In this document: piece after piece, positions 42,232 to 54,917 of the stretch | Layout: each line of letters starts with the position of its first letter | How positions within the stretch are numbered: position 1 is the first letter of the stretch | DNA from: Saccharothrix violaceirubra | GTDB taxonomy: Bacteria > Actinomycetota > Actinomycetes > Mycobacteriales > Pseudonocardiaceae | Length of the DNA stretch: 64,000 nucleotides | Direction of reading: 5' to 3' | NCBI RefSeq assembly: GCF_014203755.1 | Contig: NZ_JACHJS010000001.1 | Location: forward strand, 6,138,001 to 6,202,000 | The notes under the pieces: generated by a model | The model's input: only the letters and a program-made list of their open reading frames with translations | Told to the model about the DNA's origin: nothing | Database searches by the model: none | Translations under genes and position numbers: made by a program

Positions 42232-43854
42232 TCAGATCTTGAACTGCCCGACCTGGGCGCGCAGCTCCGTGGAGAGCCGGGCCAGGTCCTCCGACGCGCG
42301 GGTCGTCTCGCCGACGCTCGTGGTCGTGGTCTCCGAAGCGGTGGCCACACCCGCGATGTTGGTCGCGATCTCGCCCACACCGGTCGACGCCTCGCCGACG
42401 CTGCGGTTCATCTCCGCGGTCGTCGCCGTCTGCTCCTCGACCGCCGAGGCGATGACGAGCTGGAAGTCGTTGATGCGGCTGATGATCTGGCCGATCTCGT
42501 TGATCGCCTCGACGGCGTTGCCGGTGTCGTGCTGGATCGACTCGACCCGGCGCGAGATGTCCTCGGTGGCCTTGGCTGTCTCGCGGGCCAGGTCCTTGAC
42601 CTCGTTGGCGACCACGGCGAAGCCCTTGCCGGCGTCGCCGGCGCGAGCGGCCTCGATGGTCGCGTTGAGGGCCAGCAGGTTGGTCTGCTCGGCGATCGAG
42701 GTGATCACCTTGACGACGTTGCCGATCTCGATCGACGACTCGCCCAGCTTCGCGACCGTGCCGTTGGTGGCCTCGGCCACGGTCACGGCGTGGCTGGCCA
42801 CACCGGCCGCCTCGTTGGCGTTGCGGGCGATCTCCTTGATGGAGGCACCCATCTCCTCGGAGCCGGTGGCGACGGTCTGCACGTTGCGGGCGACCTGCTC
42901 GGCCGCGGCGGCGACGACGCCGGCCTGCGCACTGGTCTCCTCGGCACCCGCGGCGACCTCGTTGGCCGAGGTCGACAGCCGGCCCGCGGAGGTCTCCAGG
43001 GACGCGATGCCCCGGCTGATCGCCCGGACGGTGTCGCCCATGCTGGTCGTGGCCTTGTTCAGGGCCTCGCCCATGGCGCCGACCTCGTCGCTGGAGGTGA
43101 TCTCCGCGCGGCGGGTCAGGTCGCCCTCGGCGACGCTGTCGAGCACGTCGTGCAGGCGGCGCAGCGACCGGGTGATGCCCCGGACGATCAGCAGCGCGAT
43201 GCCGATCGCGACGGTCAGACCCAGGATGACCAGCAGGATCGCGTTCCAGCGGGTGCTGACCCGGGTCTCGTCGACCGAGGTGATCTCGGCCTGGGTGCCG
43301 GTGATCTGCGCCGTGCGCATGATCTCCATGATCTGCTGGAGACGGTCGATCATCGGCTGGATGGTCGTCTGGTAGACGCTGAGCGCGGTGGCCCGGTCGC
43401 CCGCCATGATGGCCGGCTCGATCTGGCCGACGACGGTGTCGTTGAACTTCGTGATGAGCCCGGCCATCTCGACGTTCAGCGGGTCCGCCTGCATCTGCGG
43501 CGTGCCGCCGGACATCATCTGGCGAACGATGCCGATGCCCTTGGTGTAGACGCCCAGCTGCTGCTGCGCGGTGGCCACGTCGCTCGCCGCGACGGCCTGG
43601 AGCAGGCCGAACTCGGCGTTGGTCATCAGAGCGGTGCCCTGGGCCATGCCGTCGAGCGCCATGACGTTGTTGCCGACGCGGGTGGTGGCCTCGCTGGACG
43701 ACTCGATCGTGGAGATCTCCTGCACGCCCAGCGCGATCGCCACGAGGGCGGGCAGGGCGACGGCGAACAGGATCTTCGTCCGCAGCGAGCGGTTCACGAG
43801 CACCGAACCGAGACCGCGACGCGGGGTGGGTTCGCCACCGGTGATTTCGGACAT
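42232..43854 (-). CDS. Methyl-accepting chemotaxis protein
   Basis: 540-residue transmembrane receptor. TM1 near residues 28-46 ([17 protein letters not shown]) is followed by a helical ligand-binding domain of about 150 residues. TM2 ([19 protein letters not shown]), a HAMP domain and the coiled-coil signalling domain with the hairpin tip [20 protein letters not shown] complete it. The C-terminus lacks the NWETF-type CheR/CheB docking peptide. A 251-bp stretch in the signalling domain is identical to part of the MCP gene at 51.2-52.9 kb. Lies downstream of cheW. Confidence 0.95.
   Translation of the reverse strand: MSEITGGEPTPRRGLGSVLVNRSLRTKILFAVALPALVAIALGVQEISTIESSSEATTRVGNNVMALDGMAQGTALMTNAEFGLLQAVAASDVATAQQQLGVYTKGIGIVRQMMSGGTPQMQADPLNVEMAGLITKFNDTVVGQIEPAIMAGDRATALSVYQTTIQPMIDRLQQIMEIMRTAQITGTQAEITSVDETRVSTRWNAILLVILGLTVAIGIALLIVRGITRSLRRLHDVLDSVAEGDLTRRAEITSSDEVGAMGEALNKATTSMGDTVRAISRGIASLETSAGRLSTSANEVAAGAEETSAQAGVVAAAAEQVARNVQTVATGSEEMGASIKEIARNANEAAGVASHAVTVAEATNGTVAKLGESSIEIGNVVKVITSIAEQTNLLALNATIEAARAGDAGKGFAVVANEVKDLARETAKATEDISRRVESIQHDTGNAVEAINEIGQIISRINDFQLVIASAVEEQTATTAEMNRSVGEASTGVGEIATNIAGVATASETTTTSVGETTRASEDLARLSTELRAQVGQFKI
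42506..42756 (-). repeat. 251-bp inverted repeat, copy 1 (inside MCP gene)
   Basis: Base-for-base identical to 52327-52577 on the opposite strand, including all synonymous positions. Flanking bases outside these limits differ, and the homology continues with scattered mismatches for about 120 bp past the C-terminal end. Confidence 0.95.
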
Positions 43855-43900
43855 TGCCGTTCGCCTTTCCTCAAAGCTCTTGGGCATGGTCGGGAAGCGC

Positions 43901-44335
43901 TCAGTCGTGGTTGGCCGAGTCGACCGCGCGCTCGGCGTCGAGCACGAGCATCAGCCGGTCGGTCAGCGGGAACGTGGCCGTGATCAGCGACCGCACCGGG
44001 CCCATCAGGGTGTCCGGCAGCGGCTCGGCGTGCCGGTCGTCGAGTTCGACGACGTCGCCGATGTGATCCACCAGCAGGCTCACCGACTCGTCCTCGGTGC
44101 GGATGATCACGTTCATCGCACCGGCGGACAGGTCGGTCGGCGGCAGGCCGAGCCGCACCCGCATGTCGAGTGCGGCGATCACCTGACCGCGCAGGTTGAA
44201 CAGCCCGCCCACGTACCCGGGCGCCAGCGGCACCGGGGTGTACTCGGAGAAGGAGAGGACCTCCTGGACCCGCTCCACCTCCAGACCGAAGAGCCGGTCG
44301 GCCACCTCGAAGGTCGCGTACTGCACAGTGCTCAT
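43901..44335 (-). CDS. cheW: Chemotaxis coupling protein CheW
   Basis: Links MCPs to CheA in the receptor array. The 144-residue protein has the CheW pattern: [51 protein letters not shown] and [14 protein letters not shown]. Begins 4 bp after the cheA stop, so the two are coupled. Confidence 0.95.
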   Translation of the reverse strand: MSTVQYATFEVADRLFGLEVERVQEVLSFSEYTPVPLAPGYVGGLFNLRGQVIAALDMRVRLGLPPTDLSAGAMNVIIRTEDESVSLLVDHIGDVVELDDRHAEPLPDTLMGPVRSLITATFPLTDRLMLVLDAERAVDSANHD

Positions 44336-44339
44336 GCCG

Positions 44340-46589
44340 TCACCACCCCACCGCGACGTGCGCGTGGTCGTCGGAGTGCTCGGAATCGAAGAACCGCGGG
44401 TCGGCGGCGAGGATCGCCTGCCGCACGTCCAGCAGCTCGGTCACCCGGTCCTGGATCACGGTCGAACCGCCCAGGCCGGTGTCGTCGAGCCGCGAACGGC
44501 CCGTCGTGTCCTCGACGATGTCGAGGATGGCGTCCACGCCGAGCGCGACGCTCTCGTCGCCGTCGGTGTAGACGATCGCCGAGACGGTCTGGCTCTCGGT
44601 CTCCGACCAGGCACCCAGCAGGGTGCTCAGGCGCAGCAGCGGCAGGATGCGGCCCCGGTACTGCACGACCTCGCGGTTGCCCACGCGTTCGATGCGCTCG
44701 ACCGGGAACTCCTCCAGGCGCGTCACCATGCTCAGCGGCACCGCGACGCGGCGGTCCGCGACCTTGGTGATGAGCAGGCGCTCGCCGTTCGTCGAAGTGG
44801 ACTGCTCGACCTCTTCGGCGTTCTGGCGGGCCACCTTCTCCAGCTGGGCGAACTGCGCCCGACGGGCCAGCGAGGGCACGTCGAGGATCAGCGACACCCG
44901 GCCGTCGCCCAGGATCGTGGCACCGGCGTAGCAGCCGACGTCCTTGAAGCGCTGGGCCAGCGGCTTGACCACGACCTCCTCGGTGTTGAGCACGCGGTCG
45001 ACCACGAGACCCAGCTCGTGACCGTCGCCGCGCAACACCGCGATGTAGATCTCCTCGTCCTGGCTCGTGTCCTGCACGCCGAGCACGTGCGACAGGCGGA
45101 CGAGCGGCAGCAGCCGCCCGCGCAGCCGGTAGACCGGGGCGTCGGAGACGTACTCGACCTTGGAGCTCTGGCCGTCGATGTAGACCAGCTCGTGCACGGC
45201 CATCTGCGGCACGACGTAACGCCGTCCCGCGCTCTCGATGATGAGCGCCTGCACGATCGCCAGCGTCAGCGGGATCGTGAGCTTGAAAGTCGTGCCCTGA
45301 CCAGGGACCGAGCGGATGTCGACGAGACCGCCGACCGCTTCGAGGCTGGTGCGCACGACGTCCATGCCGACACCGCGGCCGGAGACGTTGCTGACCTTCT
45401 TCGCCGTGGAGAACCCCGGACGGAAGATGAGCTTGAGGACCTCTTCCGAGTCCATGCCCGCGAGCTGGGTCTCGGTGAGCAGGCCGCGTTCCACGGCCTT
45501 GGCGCCGATGACCCCAGGGTCGATGCCGCCGCCATCGTCGCCGACCTCCACGATCACGTGGCCGTGCTCGTGGAACGCGCGCAGCGTCAGGGTGCCCTCG
45601 GCGGACTTGCCCTTGGCGACGCGCTCGGCCGGGGACTCCAGGCCGTGGTCGACCGCGTTGCGCACGAGGTGCGTCAACGGGTCCTTGACCGCCTCCAGGA
45701 GGCTGCGGTCAAGCTCGGTCTCCGCGCCCTCCATCACCAGGCGGACCTCGCGGTCGAGGGCGTTGCTCAGGTCGCGGACGACCCGGGGCAGCTTCGACCA
45801 CAGGTTCTTGATGGGCTGCATGCGCGTCTTCATGACGCCTTCCTGCAGCTCACTGGTGATGATGTTGAGGCGCTGGGCGGCCTGGGCCAGGTTGTGCTCC
45901 GTGGCGGCCTCGGCGGCCCGCACCATCTGGTTGCGGGTCAGCACCAGCTCGCCGACGAGGCGCATCAGCTTGTCCAGCAGGTGGACGTCGACGCGGATCG
46001 ACGTGTCGGCGACGCTGCGCCGGCCGGCACCGTCCTCGGTGTCCACCTCGGCGACCGCGACGGGCACGGCCGCGGCGGGCTCGACCGCGACGGCGGGCGC
46101 CTCGGCGACGGGCGCCGGGGTCTCCTCCGCGACCGGGGTCGCGGAAGCACCGTCCGACGGCGCCTCCTCGGCCTCGGGCGCGGCGGGCAACGGCGCCACG
46201 GGCTCACCCGTGATCGTCGCGCCGACGGCCGCGATCACCTCGTCGATCGCGACGTCACCCTCGGTGCCGTCACGCTCGATGTTGGCCAGCATCGCCCGGA
46301 CACCGTCGACGACGCGGAGGAGCACGTCAGTGCCCGCCCGGTCGAGCACCTGGGTGCCGTCGCGCAGCCGTGCCAGCAGCGACTCACCGGCGTGGGTGAG
46401 TCGCTCCAGCTTGCCGAAAGCAAGGAACCCACTGGTTCCCTTGATCGTGTGAATGGTGCGGAACACCGCGGCCAACCGGTCGCGGGCACCCGGGTCGCGC
46501 TCCAGCGCCACCAGATCCCGGTCGAGCTGATCCAAGTTCTCATAGCTCTCGACCAGGAACTCCTGGACCACGTCGTCGATATCGTCCAC
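44340..46589 (-). CDS. cheA: Chemotaxis histidine kinase CheA with two CheW-like domains
   Basis: 749 residues. P1 has the phosphorylated His in FRTIHTIKGTSGFLAFGKLERL. A Pro/Ala-rich linker follows (about residues 130-200), with no clear CheY-binding P2. The dimerisation domain (RVDVHLLDKLMRLVGELVLTRNQ) and kinase domain (HLVRNAVDHGLESP, VEVGDDGGGIDP, FSTAKKVSNVSGRGVGMDVV) are intact. The regulatory CheW-like P5 (about residues 480-615) is followed by a second CheW-like domain (about 630-740, LITKVADRRVAVPLSMVTRLEEFP, YRGRILPLLRLSTLLG). GTG start with GGAGGGAA. Confidence 0.95.
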   Translation of the reverse strand: MDDIDDVVQEFLVESYENLDQLDRDLVALERDPGARDRLAAVFRTIHTIKGTSGFLAFGKLERLTHAGESLLARLRDGTQVLDRAGTDVLLRVVDGVRAMLANIERDGTEGDVAIDEVIAAVGATITGEPVAPLPAAPEAEEAPSDGASATPVAEETPAPVAEAPAVAVEPAAAVPVAVAEVDTEDGAGRRSVADTSIRVDVHLLDKLMRLVGELVLTRNQMVRAAEAATEHNLAQAAQRLNIITSELQEGVMKTRMQPIKNLWSKLPRVVRDLSNALDREVRLVMEGAETELDRSLLEAVKDPLTHLVRNAVDHGLESPAERVAKGKSAEGTLTLRAFHEHGHVIVEVGDDGGGIDPGVIGAKAVERGLLTETQLAGMDSEEVLKLIFRPGFSTAKKVSNVSGRGVGMDVVRTSLEAVGGLVDIRSVPGQGTTFKLTIPLTLAIVQALIIESAGRRYVVPQMAVHELVYIDGQSSKVEYVSDAPVYRLRGRLLPLVRLSHVLGVQDTSQDEEIYIAVLRGDGHELGLVVDRVLNTEEVVVKPLAQRFKDVGCYAGATILGDGRVSLILDVPSLARRAQFAQLEKVARQNAEEVEQSTSTNGERLLITKVADRRVAVPLSMVTRLEEFPVERIERVGNREVVQYRGRILPLLRLSTLLGAWSETESQTVSAIVYTDGDESVALGVDAILDIVEDTTGRSRLDDTGLGGSTVIQDRVTELLDVRQAILAADPRFFDSEHSDDHAHVAVGW

Positions 46590-46618
46590 CGCGTTCCCTC
46601 CAGGTCCGACTGCCAAGC

Positions 46619-46645
46619 CCATCGGCCGGACCGGGGATCGCATGA
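46619..46645 (-). promoter_or_regulatory. Candidate FliA-type promoter of the cheA operon
   Basis: Minus strand TCAT (46645-46642), 15 nt, then GCCGATGG (46626-46619), about 30 nt before the cheA start. Lies in the 71-bp gap after the histidine kinase gene. Confidence 0.6.
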
Positions 46646-46660
46646 GCGATCGACGGCGAT

Positions 46661-48445
46661 TCATCCGGACAGGGGAAGCTCCACCCTGAGCACGGTCCCG
46701 ACCTGGTCGTCCGCGCCGGCCTCGGTGGTCACCCACACCGAGCCGCCGTGCCGCTCGCTGATGGCCCGCGCGAGCGCCAGGCCCAGGCCCGATCCCATGA
46801 ACGGGTCGGTGCCGTCCTGCGGCAGTGCGACGAACATCCGGCCGCTGGTCGACGTCACGTTCGACGGGTCGACGACGTCGGCGACCCACCGGCCGTCCCG
46901 CACGGTCGACCGCACCTCGACGGTCGTGCCGCGCTCGCACGTGCCCGCCACGCTCGTCAGCACGTACTTCAGCATCCGGCCGAGCAGGTCGGCGTCGCCC
47001 TGCACGTCGGCACCGGTCCGCCCGCCCGAAAGCCGGAACACCACCCGCCGGGTCTTGGCGGCCAGCCGGGTCTCGGAAAGCTGGCGCCGCAGCAGCCCAT
47101 CCGGGTCGACGCGCTCGCGGCGCAACGGCAGCGAGCCGGACTCCACCTTGGCCAGGAAGAGCAGGGTCTCCACCAGGTTCACCAGCCGGCGGACGTTGCG
47201 CTCGACCGCGTCGGCCAGCGGCAGGTCCGGGTCCTGGAGCACCTCGCCCAGCAGCGGCGCGAGGCCGACCAGCGTCGTCAACGGGGTGCGCAGCTCGTGC
47301 GACACGGTCGCGATGAACTCGGTCTTGAGCGCGTACAGCCGGGACAGCTCGGCGTTGCGGCACTCCAGGTCGCGTCGGGCGCGTTCCTGCTCGGTGACGT
47401 CGCGCAGCACCCACACCTGGCCGTGCCGCCGGGCGTCGAAGTCCACGGGCACGAAGTCGACCTCGACCATCCGCAGCCCGCCGCCCAGCGCGACCACCTC
47501 GCCGCGCACCGGTTCGTCCTGGAGCGCGAAGTGCCGGGCGAGGTCGATCAGCTCCGCGTAATAGGGCTCGGGGTGCGCGGCGACGGACAGGTACTGGGAC
47601 AGGTCGAACCCCACGAGGTCCGCGGCCGGCACGGTCAGGTCGAGCAACGACACGAGCGCGTCGTTGGCGACGAGCACGCGGTACTCGGAGTCGTGCAGCA
47701 TCACGCCCACGTCCAGCGCGCCGACCAGCGCGCCGAGCCGGGCCACGGTCAGCCGCCGGTGGAACTGGGCCTGGTGCGTCTCGGTCACGTCGAGCCCGAA
47801 GCCGAGCAGGCCGTCGACGGGGTTGGCGCCCAGGTGGTTCTGCACCACGACGTTGAGCACCTGCCAGCCGTCCTCGGGCGTGCGCACGCGCACGAACCCG
47901 TTGCGGGAGGTGCCCGGCGGCGCGGTGCGCAGCATGGCCAGCGTGTCGGTGAGCGAACGCTGGTCGTCGGGGTGGGCCAGGGTCGCGATGGCCTCGAACA
48001 TGTCGCCGCCGTCGACCCGGACCTGGCTGCCGTCGGGCCAGCGGTCGATGTTGGTCCAGCGCACCACGCCGGTCTCGTCGAGCAGCACGACGAAGGCGGG
48101 CATCCAGCGGACCAGTTCCTCGTAGAACCCGTGCGTCGGCACGAACCGGTCGTCCTCGACCAGCGCGTCGACGGCCGAGGCGACCACGGGCAGCACGACG
48201 TCGACGTCGGAGGGCACGGCCGGGTCGGTCTCGACGACCAGGTGCCCGCCGGCCGCCGGCGCCCACGAGCCCGACCGGTGGGGTGCCGTCGTGTGGAAGA
48301 CCCGGACGACGCCGGGCAGGACGGCCAGCGCGGACACGGCCGCTTGCACAGCATGCTCCGCGCCCGCGCCCACCACGGAACGCACGGCGTCGGCGACCAC
48401 CGACGCGCGGCGGGCGGCCTCCTGGTCCTCGGCGCGATCCGCCAT
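46661..48445 (-). CDS. PAS-domain sensor histidine kinase with a degenerate ATP-binding domain
   Basis: 594 residues. N-terminal region of GAF-like type, then two PAS-type domains (GFYEELVRWMPAFVVLLDETGVVRWTN; LVGALDVGVMLHDSEYRVLVANDAL). HisKA follows with the phosphoacceptor His in TEFIATVSHELRTPLTTLVG. The HATPase part retains the G2 box GSGLGLALARAISERHGG. The N box is poor (LKYVLTSVAG, without the usual Asn), and the G1 box DTGxG is replaced by VVDPSNVTSTSG. It may be inactive as a kinase or act with the partner encoded divergently at 48643. Confidence 0.85.
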   Translation of the reverse strand: MADRAEDQEAARRASVVADAVRSVVGAGAEHAVQAAVSALAVLPGVVRVFHTTAPHRSGSWAPAAGGHLVVETDPAVPSDVDVVLPVVASAVDALVEDDRFVPTHGFYEELVRWMPAFVVLLDETGVVRWTNIDRWPDGSQVRVDGGDMFEAIATLAHPDDQRSLTDTLAMLRTAPPGTSRNGFVRVRTPEDGWQVLNVVVQNHLGANPVDGLLGFGLDVTETHQAQFHRRLTVARLGALVGALDVGVMLHDSEYRVLVANDALVSLLDLTVPAADLVGFDLSQYLSVAAHPEPYYAELIDLARHFALQDEPVRGEVVALGGGLRMVEVDFVPVDFDARRHGQVWVLRDVTEQERARRDLECRNAELSRLYALKTEFIATVSHELRTPLTTLVGLAPLLGEVLQDPDLPLADAVERNVRRLVNLVETLLFLAKVESGSLPLRRERVDPDGLLRRQLSETRLAAKTRRVVFRLSGGRTGADVQGDADLLGRMLKYVLTSVAGTCERGTTVEVRSTVRDGRWVADVVDPSNVTSTSGRMFVALPQDGTDPFMGSGLGLALARAISERHGGSVWVTTEAGADDQVGTVLRVELPLSG

Positions 48446-48642
48446 GGCACACAGTGTCACCGCGTCCGCCCCCGGTCAGGTACCCCGTGGGCGATGTGCA
48501 CCCGAAGCGCTACCACGGAACGACACGACCGAGTGAACTCGTGCCACCTGGGCCGGGTCCTGTCGCTCACACGCGCCTAGGGTCGTGAGGACACCGGGAC
48601 ACGCGGGGGAATCGGGACACTGGGCCGGCGAAGGAGTGATCG

Positions 48643-50444
<1,802 letters not shown>

Positions 50445-50448
<4 letters not shown>

Positions 50449-51140
50449 GCGCCGTGCTGGTGGTCGAGGACGAGCCGGACATCGCGATGGTGCTGCGGGT
50501 GCTGCTCACCCGCGCGGGGCACGAGGTGCTGCTGGCCGGGGACGGCAAGTCGGGGCTTCGGCTCGTGCACGAGACGCGTCCCGAACTCGTGCTGCTGGAC
50601 ATCGGCCTGCCCGCGATGGACGGGTGGACCGTGCTGGAGCGCATCCGCGACGTGAGCGACGTGCCCGTGATGCTGCTGACCGCGCACGGCCAGGAGACGG
50701 ACAAGGTGCGCGGGCTGCGCGGCGGCGCCGACGACTACATGACCAAGCCGTTCTCCAACGGCGAGCTGCTGGCCCGGATCGAGGCGCTGCTGCGCCGGGC
50801 CGGACAGCAGCAGGCCCCGGCGGAACCGGCCGACCAGGTGTACGACGACGGCACCGTCCGGGTGGACCACATGTCACGCCGGGTGTACCTGGAGGGCGCC
50901 GAGGTCACGCTCAACGCGACCGACTACGGCCTGCTCACCATGTTCACCCGGCACCGGGGTTCCGTGCTCTCGGCGGGGCAACTGCTGGCCACGGTGTGGA
51001 AGGACCACAGTGGACTCGGTACCGAACGGGTGAAATTCGCGATCCTGCGGCTGCGGCGCAGGCTCGGTTGGACCGCGGACACCTCGCCCATCAAGGCCAT
51101 TCCCAAGATGGGCTACCGGTACGACCCGCCGCGCCGCTGA
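50445..51140 (+). CDS. OmpR/PhoB-family response regulator
   Basis: 231-residue two-component regulator. Receiver: VVEDEPDIAMVLRVLL, phosphoacceptor Asp in ELVLLDIGLPAMDGW, LLTAHGQ, KPFSNGEL. Winged-helix DNA-binding domain: VTLNATDYGLLTMFTRHRGSVLS and VKFAILRLRRRLGW, ending with the typical IPKMGYRYD strand. Coupled to the kinase by a GTGA overlap, hence its likely partner. The target genes are not known; proximity suggests control of motility or of the MCPs downstream. Confidence 0.93.
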
Positions 51141-51167
51141 CGCCCGATCGCGTGCCCGGTGAACCAC

Positions 51168-51194
51168 TCAACTCGGGCGGACCAGGGTCGATGA
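51168..51194 (+). promoter_or_regulatory. Candidate FliA-type promoter of the MCP gene at 51238
   Basis: TCAA (51168-51171), 15 nt, then GTCGATGA (51187-51194), about 44 bp before the MCP start. Lies in the 97-bp gap after the response regulator. Confidence 0.6.
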
Positions 51195-51237
51195 GCTGGA
51201 GGACTCGCCATCGGCAGCTCAGGGAAAGGCGCGAGCG

Positions 51238-52851
51238 ATGACCGCACCCGCAACACAGGCCGGCCGCAAGCGCCGGGTATTCGCCGACAGGTCGTTGACC
51301 GTCAAGATCATGTCAGCGCTGCTGTTGTCCAGCGTGGTCACGTTCGTCGTCGGCCTGGTCTGCCTGGCCGCCCTGTCCGCGGCGTCCTCGGCGACCGGCC
51401 GGATCAGCACCAACGTCAAGGCGTTGACGCTGCTGAACTCCGTGTCGCTGGCCGGCGCCACCGGCTCCGAGGAGCTGCTGCTGGCCGTGTCGGTCGGCTC
51501 GCCCGAGGCGGCCCAGTCGCACATCGCCGCCATGGGCGCGGCGTTCGAGAAGTCCGGCAAGCTGTTCGAGGAGTACCAGAAGGTCACGGCCGTCGACGAC
51601 GAGCTGCTGGCCGAGTGGGGCAAGGTCGGCGCCCAGTACACCGACCTCATCCAGAACAAGCTGATGCCCGCCGCCATGAGCGGTGACGCCGCGACCGGCA
51701 TCAAGGTGTTCGCCGACGAGGTGAACCCGCTGCTCAAGCAGTTCGACGCGATCAGCCAGAAGTGGCTGGAGGCCGAGCGTGCGCGTGCCGACGCGGACAT
51801 CGCCTCGGTCGACGCCGACGAGCGGGACAGCCGCACCGTCGCGATCATCCTGCTCGGCGTCGGCCTCGTCGTCTCGGTCGCGGTCGGCCTGCTGATCACG
51901 CGGTCGATCGTGAAGCCGATGCGCAAGCTGTCGGCCACGCTGGACTCGGTCGCCGACGGCGACCTGACCGGACGCCTGGACTCGGCCTCGAACGACGAGG
52001 TCGGCCGCATGACCACCGCCCTGAACCAGGCGAGCGAGGGCATGGGCCGCGCGGTGTCCGCGATGGCCGACGGCATCCACTCGCTGCGCGGCGCCACCGA
52101 GCGCATGTCGCAGACCACCGACCACCTGACCGCCGGCACGCAGGAGACCAACAACCAGGCCGACGTGGTCGCCGCCGCGGCCGAGCAGGTCGCCCGCAAC
52201 GTGCGCACCGTCGCCGACGGCGCCGACGAGATGAGTTCCTCCATCAAGGAGATCGCCCGCAGCGCCAACGAGGCGGCCGACGTCGCCGGCCAGGCGGTGC
52301 GTGCCGCCGAGGCGACCAACAGCACCGTCGCGAAGCTGGGCGAGTCGTCGATCGAGATCGGCAACGTCGTCAAGGTGATCACCTCGATCGCCGAGCAGAC
52401 CAACCTGCTGGCCCTCAACGCGACCATCGAGGCCGCTCGCGCCGGCGACGCCGGCAAGGGCTTCGCCGTGGTCGCCAACGAGGTCAAGGACCTGGCCCGC
52501 GAGACAGCCAAGGCCACCGAGGACATCTCGCGCCGGGTCGAGTCGATCCAGCACGACACCGGCAACGCCGTCGAGGCCATCAGCGAGATCGGCCAGATCA
52601 TCAGCCGCATCAACGACTTCCAGCTCACGATCGCGTCCGCGGTCGAGGAGCAGACGGCGACGACCGCGGAGATGAACCGCAGCGTCGGCGAGGCGTCGTC
52701 GGGTGTCGCCGACATCGCGGCCAACATCGCGGTGGTCGCGAAGAGCGCCGCCGAGAGCACCGCCAGCATCGCCCAGACCAACGTCGCGCTCAAGGACCTC
52801 GACCGGCTGTCCGCCGAGTTGCAGGGCCAGGTCGACCGCTTCGTCTGCTGA
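51238..52851 (+). CDS. Methyl-accepting chemotaxis protein
   Basis: 537-residue receptor: TM1 near residues 22-44 ([24 protein letters not shown]), a helical bundle sensor (about 45-195), TM2 ([20 protein letters not shown]), HAMP and the signalling domain with [30 protein letters not shown]. The sensor domain differs from the MCP at 42.2-43.9 kb, but the signalling domain shares a 251-bp identical tract with it. The C-terminus lacks a CheR-docking peptide. Confidence 0.95.
   Translation: MTAPATQAGRKRRVFADRSLTVKIMSALLLSSVVTFVVGLVCLAALSAASSATGRISTNVKALTLLNSVSLAGATGSEELLLAVSVGSPEAAQSHIAAMGAAFEKSGKLFEEYQKVTAVDDELLAEWGKVGAQYTDLIQNKLMPAAMSGDAATGIKVFADEVNPLLKQFDAISQKWLEAERARADADIASVDADERDSRTVAIILLGVGLVVSVAVGLLITRSIVKPMRKLSATLDSVADGDLTGRLDSASNDEVGRMTTALNQASEGMGRAVSAMADGIHSLRGATERMSQTTDHLTAGTQETNNQADVVAAAAEQVARNVRTVADGADEMSSSIKEIARSANEAADVAGQAVRAAEATNSTVAKLGESSIEIGNVVKVITSIAEQTNLLALNATIEAARAGDAGKGFAVVANEVKDLARETAKATEDISRRVESIQHDTGNAVEAISEIGQIISRINDFQLTIASAVEEQTATTAEMNRSVGEASSGVADIAANIAVVAKSAAESTASIAQTNVALKDLDRLSAELQGQVDRFVC
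52327..52577 (+). repeat. 251-bp inverted repeat, copy 2 (inside MCP gene)
   Basis: Identical to 42506-42756 on the opposite strand. The neighbouring MCP gene at 52932 encodes a similar protein segment but with different codons, so selection on protein sequence alone does not explain the identity. Confidence 0.95.
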
Positions 52852-52931
52852 CAGCACCCGGACACGACTTCCAGCCAGTGGTTCCGCTCAGGGACCGAGC
52901 CGTTCACCACTCGGGTACAGGAGAACTCCCC

Positions 52932-54527
52932 ATGGTCAGGTCATCGTCACGGAACCCGCTGAACCGGAGTCTGCGGGTACGCGTCATCAGCGCGTTCTCC
53001 GCGCTCGCGGTCGTCGTCGTCGGCCTCGGTGTCTTCGGCATCGTGCAGCAGGACAACCTGTCCGAGCGCGCCGACGCGATCGCCGAGGGCAGCGTGGACC
53101 CGCTGGTCGCCCTGAAGTTCGCGCAGACCTCGAACCTGACGGCGCTGCTCACCGACGTCGTGCTGGAGACCGTGAAGGACCCGCAGGCGCAGGCGAGCCT
53201 CGCCAAGGGCCGTGACGAGTACAAGACCCAGGCCAAGCAGGGCTTCGCGGCCCTCAAGACGAGCATCCCGGCCGACCTCCAGTCCACTTTGGACAAGCTG
53301 GTCGCGGACAACGACAAGTTCTGGACCTCGCACGAGGCACGGCGTGCGGCCACGGCGGCGGGCGACGCCGCCGCCGAGGTCGAGTACAACAAGCAGGCGC
53401 AGGCCAGCCTGCCGATCGTGAACGCGGACTTCCAGAGCCTGACCCAGGCCCTGGTCGACCACTCGGCGGCCGAGCGGCAGGCGATCACGGACGCGACGTC
53501 CACGTCGCGCAACCTGACCATCCTGGTGATCGCCGTGAGCGTGCTGCTGGCGCTGGGTCTGGGCTGGGTGCTGGCCCGCAGCATCCGTCGTCCGGTGCAC
53601 GCGCTGGAGGACTTCGCCAAGCAGGTGGCCGCCGGCGACCTGACCGGCGTGCCGTCCGTGCACAGCGAGGACGAGATCGGCCGCATGGGCAAGGCGCTGC
53701 ACAACGCCGTGGGCACCATCCGCGAGGTCGTGTCGAAGGTCGCCGAGTCGGCGTCGGGCCTGGCCGGTTCCGCCGGGTCGCTGTCGTCGACCAACGTGAA
53801 GCTGTCCGGTGCGGCCGGTTCCACGTCGCGTCAGGCCGGCGAGGTCGCGAACGCGGCGGCCCGCGTGTCCGAGAGCGTCGACACCGTCGCCACGGCGACC
53901 GGCGAGCTGGGCGCGTCGATCCGCGAGATCGCCCGCAACACCTCGGAGGCGGTCAAGGTCGGTGCCGAGGCGACCGACACCGCGCAGCAGACCAACGACA
54001 TCATCGCGCGGCTGGGCTCGTCGTCGGCGGAGATCGGCGACGTGCTGAAGACGATCCGCTCGATCGCCGAGCAGACCAACCTGCTGGCTCTGAACGCCAC
54101 CATCGAGGCCGCGCGCGCCGGCGACGCCGGCAAGGGCTTCGCGGTCGTCGCCGGCGAGGTCAAGGACCTGGCCCAGGAGACCGCGCGGGCGACCGAGGAC
54201 ATCGGCCGCCGGGTGGCCGCGATCCAGACCGACACCGAGGCGGCGGTCGACGCGATCGGCCGGATCGTCGTGGTGATCGACCGGGTGAACCAGTACCAGA
54301 CCGCGATCGCCGCGGCGGTGGAGGAGCAGTCCGAGACCTCGAAGGAAGTGGGTCGCAGCGTGTCCGAGGCGGCCGGTGGCAGCACCGAGATCGCGTCGGC
54401 CATCACGCAGGTGGCCGGTGCCGCGGACGAGACGTCGCGCGGTGTCACGGAGGCCGAGCACACGACCGTGGAGCTGTCGCGGTTGAGCGGGCAGCTCCAG
54501 GACATGGTGTCGCGCTTCCGCTACTGA
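52932..54527 (+). CDS. Methyl-accepting chemotaxis protein
   Basis: 531-residue receptor: TM1 near residues 17-38 ([21 protein letters not shown]), helical sensor region, TM2 ([21 protein letters not shown]), HAMP, and signalling domain with [56 protein letters not shown] precedes the ATG. No FliA-type promoter is visible in the 80-bp gap, so it may be co-transcribed with the MCP before it. A clean terminator follows. Confidence 0.95.
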   Translation: MVRSSSRNPLNRSLRVRVISAFSALAVVVVGLGVFGIVQQDNLSERADAIAEGSVDPLVALKFAQTSNLTALLTDVVLETVKDPQAQASLAKGRDEYKTQAKQGFAALKTSIPADLQSTLDKLVADNDKFWTSHEARRAATAAGDAAAEVEYNKQAQASLPIVNADFQSLTQALVDHSAAERQAITDATSTSRNLTILVIAVSVLLALGLGWVLARSIRRPVHALEDFAKQVAAGDLTGVPSVHSEDEIGRMGKALHNAVGTIREVVSKVAESASGLAGSAGSLSSTNVKLSGAAGSTSRQAGEVANAAARVSESVDTVATATGELGASIREIARNTSEAVKVGAEATDTAQQTNDIIARLGSSSAEIGDVLKTIRSIAEQTNLLALNATIEAARAGDAGKGFAVVAGEVKDLAQETARATEDIGRRVAAIQTDTEAAVDAIGRIVVVIDRVNQYQTAIAAAVEEQSETSKEVGRSVSEAAGGSTEIASAITQVAGAADETSRGVTEAEHTTVELSRLSGQLQDMVSRFRY

Positions 54528-54607
54528 GAGACCCACGGTCGGCGTGCCCCCACCCCTGCGCGCCGGCCGTGTCCGACGACCGGACCTCGACTCGCACGGT
54601 CGTCCCG

Positions 54608-54637
54608 CACCGCCCACCCCTTCCGGGGTGGGCGGTG
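54608..54637 (+). terminator. Rho-independent terminator after the MCP genes
   Basis: A 13-bp perfect stem CACCGCCCACCCC / GGGGTGGGCGGTG with a TTCC tetraloop, followed by TTTT. It closes the plus-strand MCP unit. I see no gene in the next 280 bp up to the DUF397 gene. Confidence 0.9.
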
Positions 54638-54917
54638 TTTTCGGTTGTCCCACCTGGCTCGGGTACTGCGGGGTCGGCGGGGAAGCATTGCCCGGCGGGT
54701 CACGTCGGCGGCTGGGGGCGGTCCCGCACGTTCGGCGACGCGGTCAGCCCTTTCGAGTGCACGCGCGAGGTGAGGTGCGAAACGGGAGAGCCTGCCGAAC
54801 ACGGAGTGGGTGAGCGACTTTGTCACCGGGTCCGACCGGCTTCCCGGTGGCGAGAAGGGGCCGGTGCGGCGAGGCGGTTGGGCTCGGACTTGAAACCCAA
54901 CCGCCGGTTCGCCCAGG

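Noticed and set aside
44196..47561. 1121-residue plus-strand reading frame opposite cheA and the PAS kinase
   Set aside because: It is an antisense shadow caused by GC-biased third positions; the minus-strand proteins match known families fully.
52852..52931. FliA-type promoter in front of the MCP at 52932
   Set aside because: No G(C/T)CGAT with the right -35 is found; the gene is probably read from the promoter at 51168.
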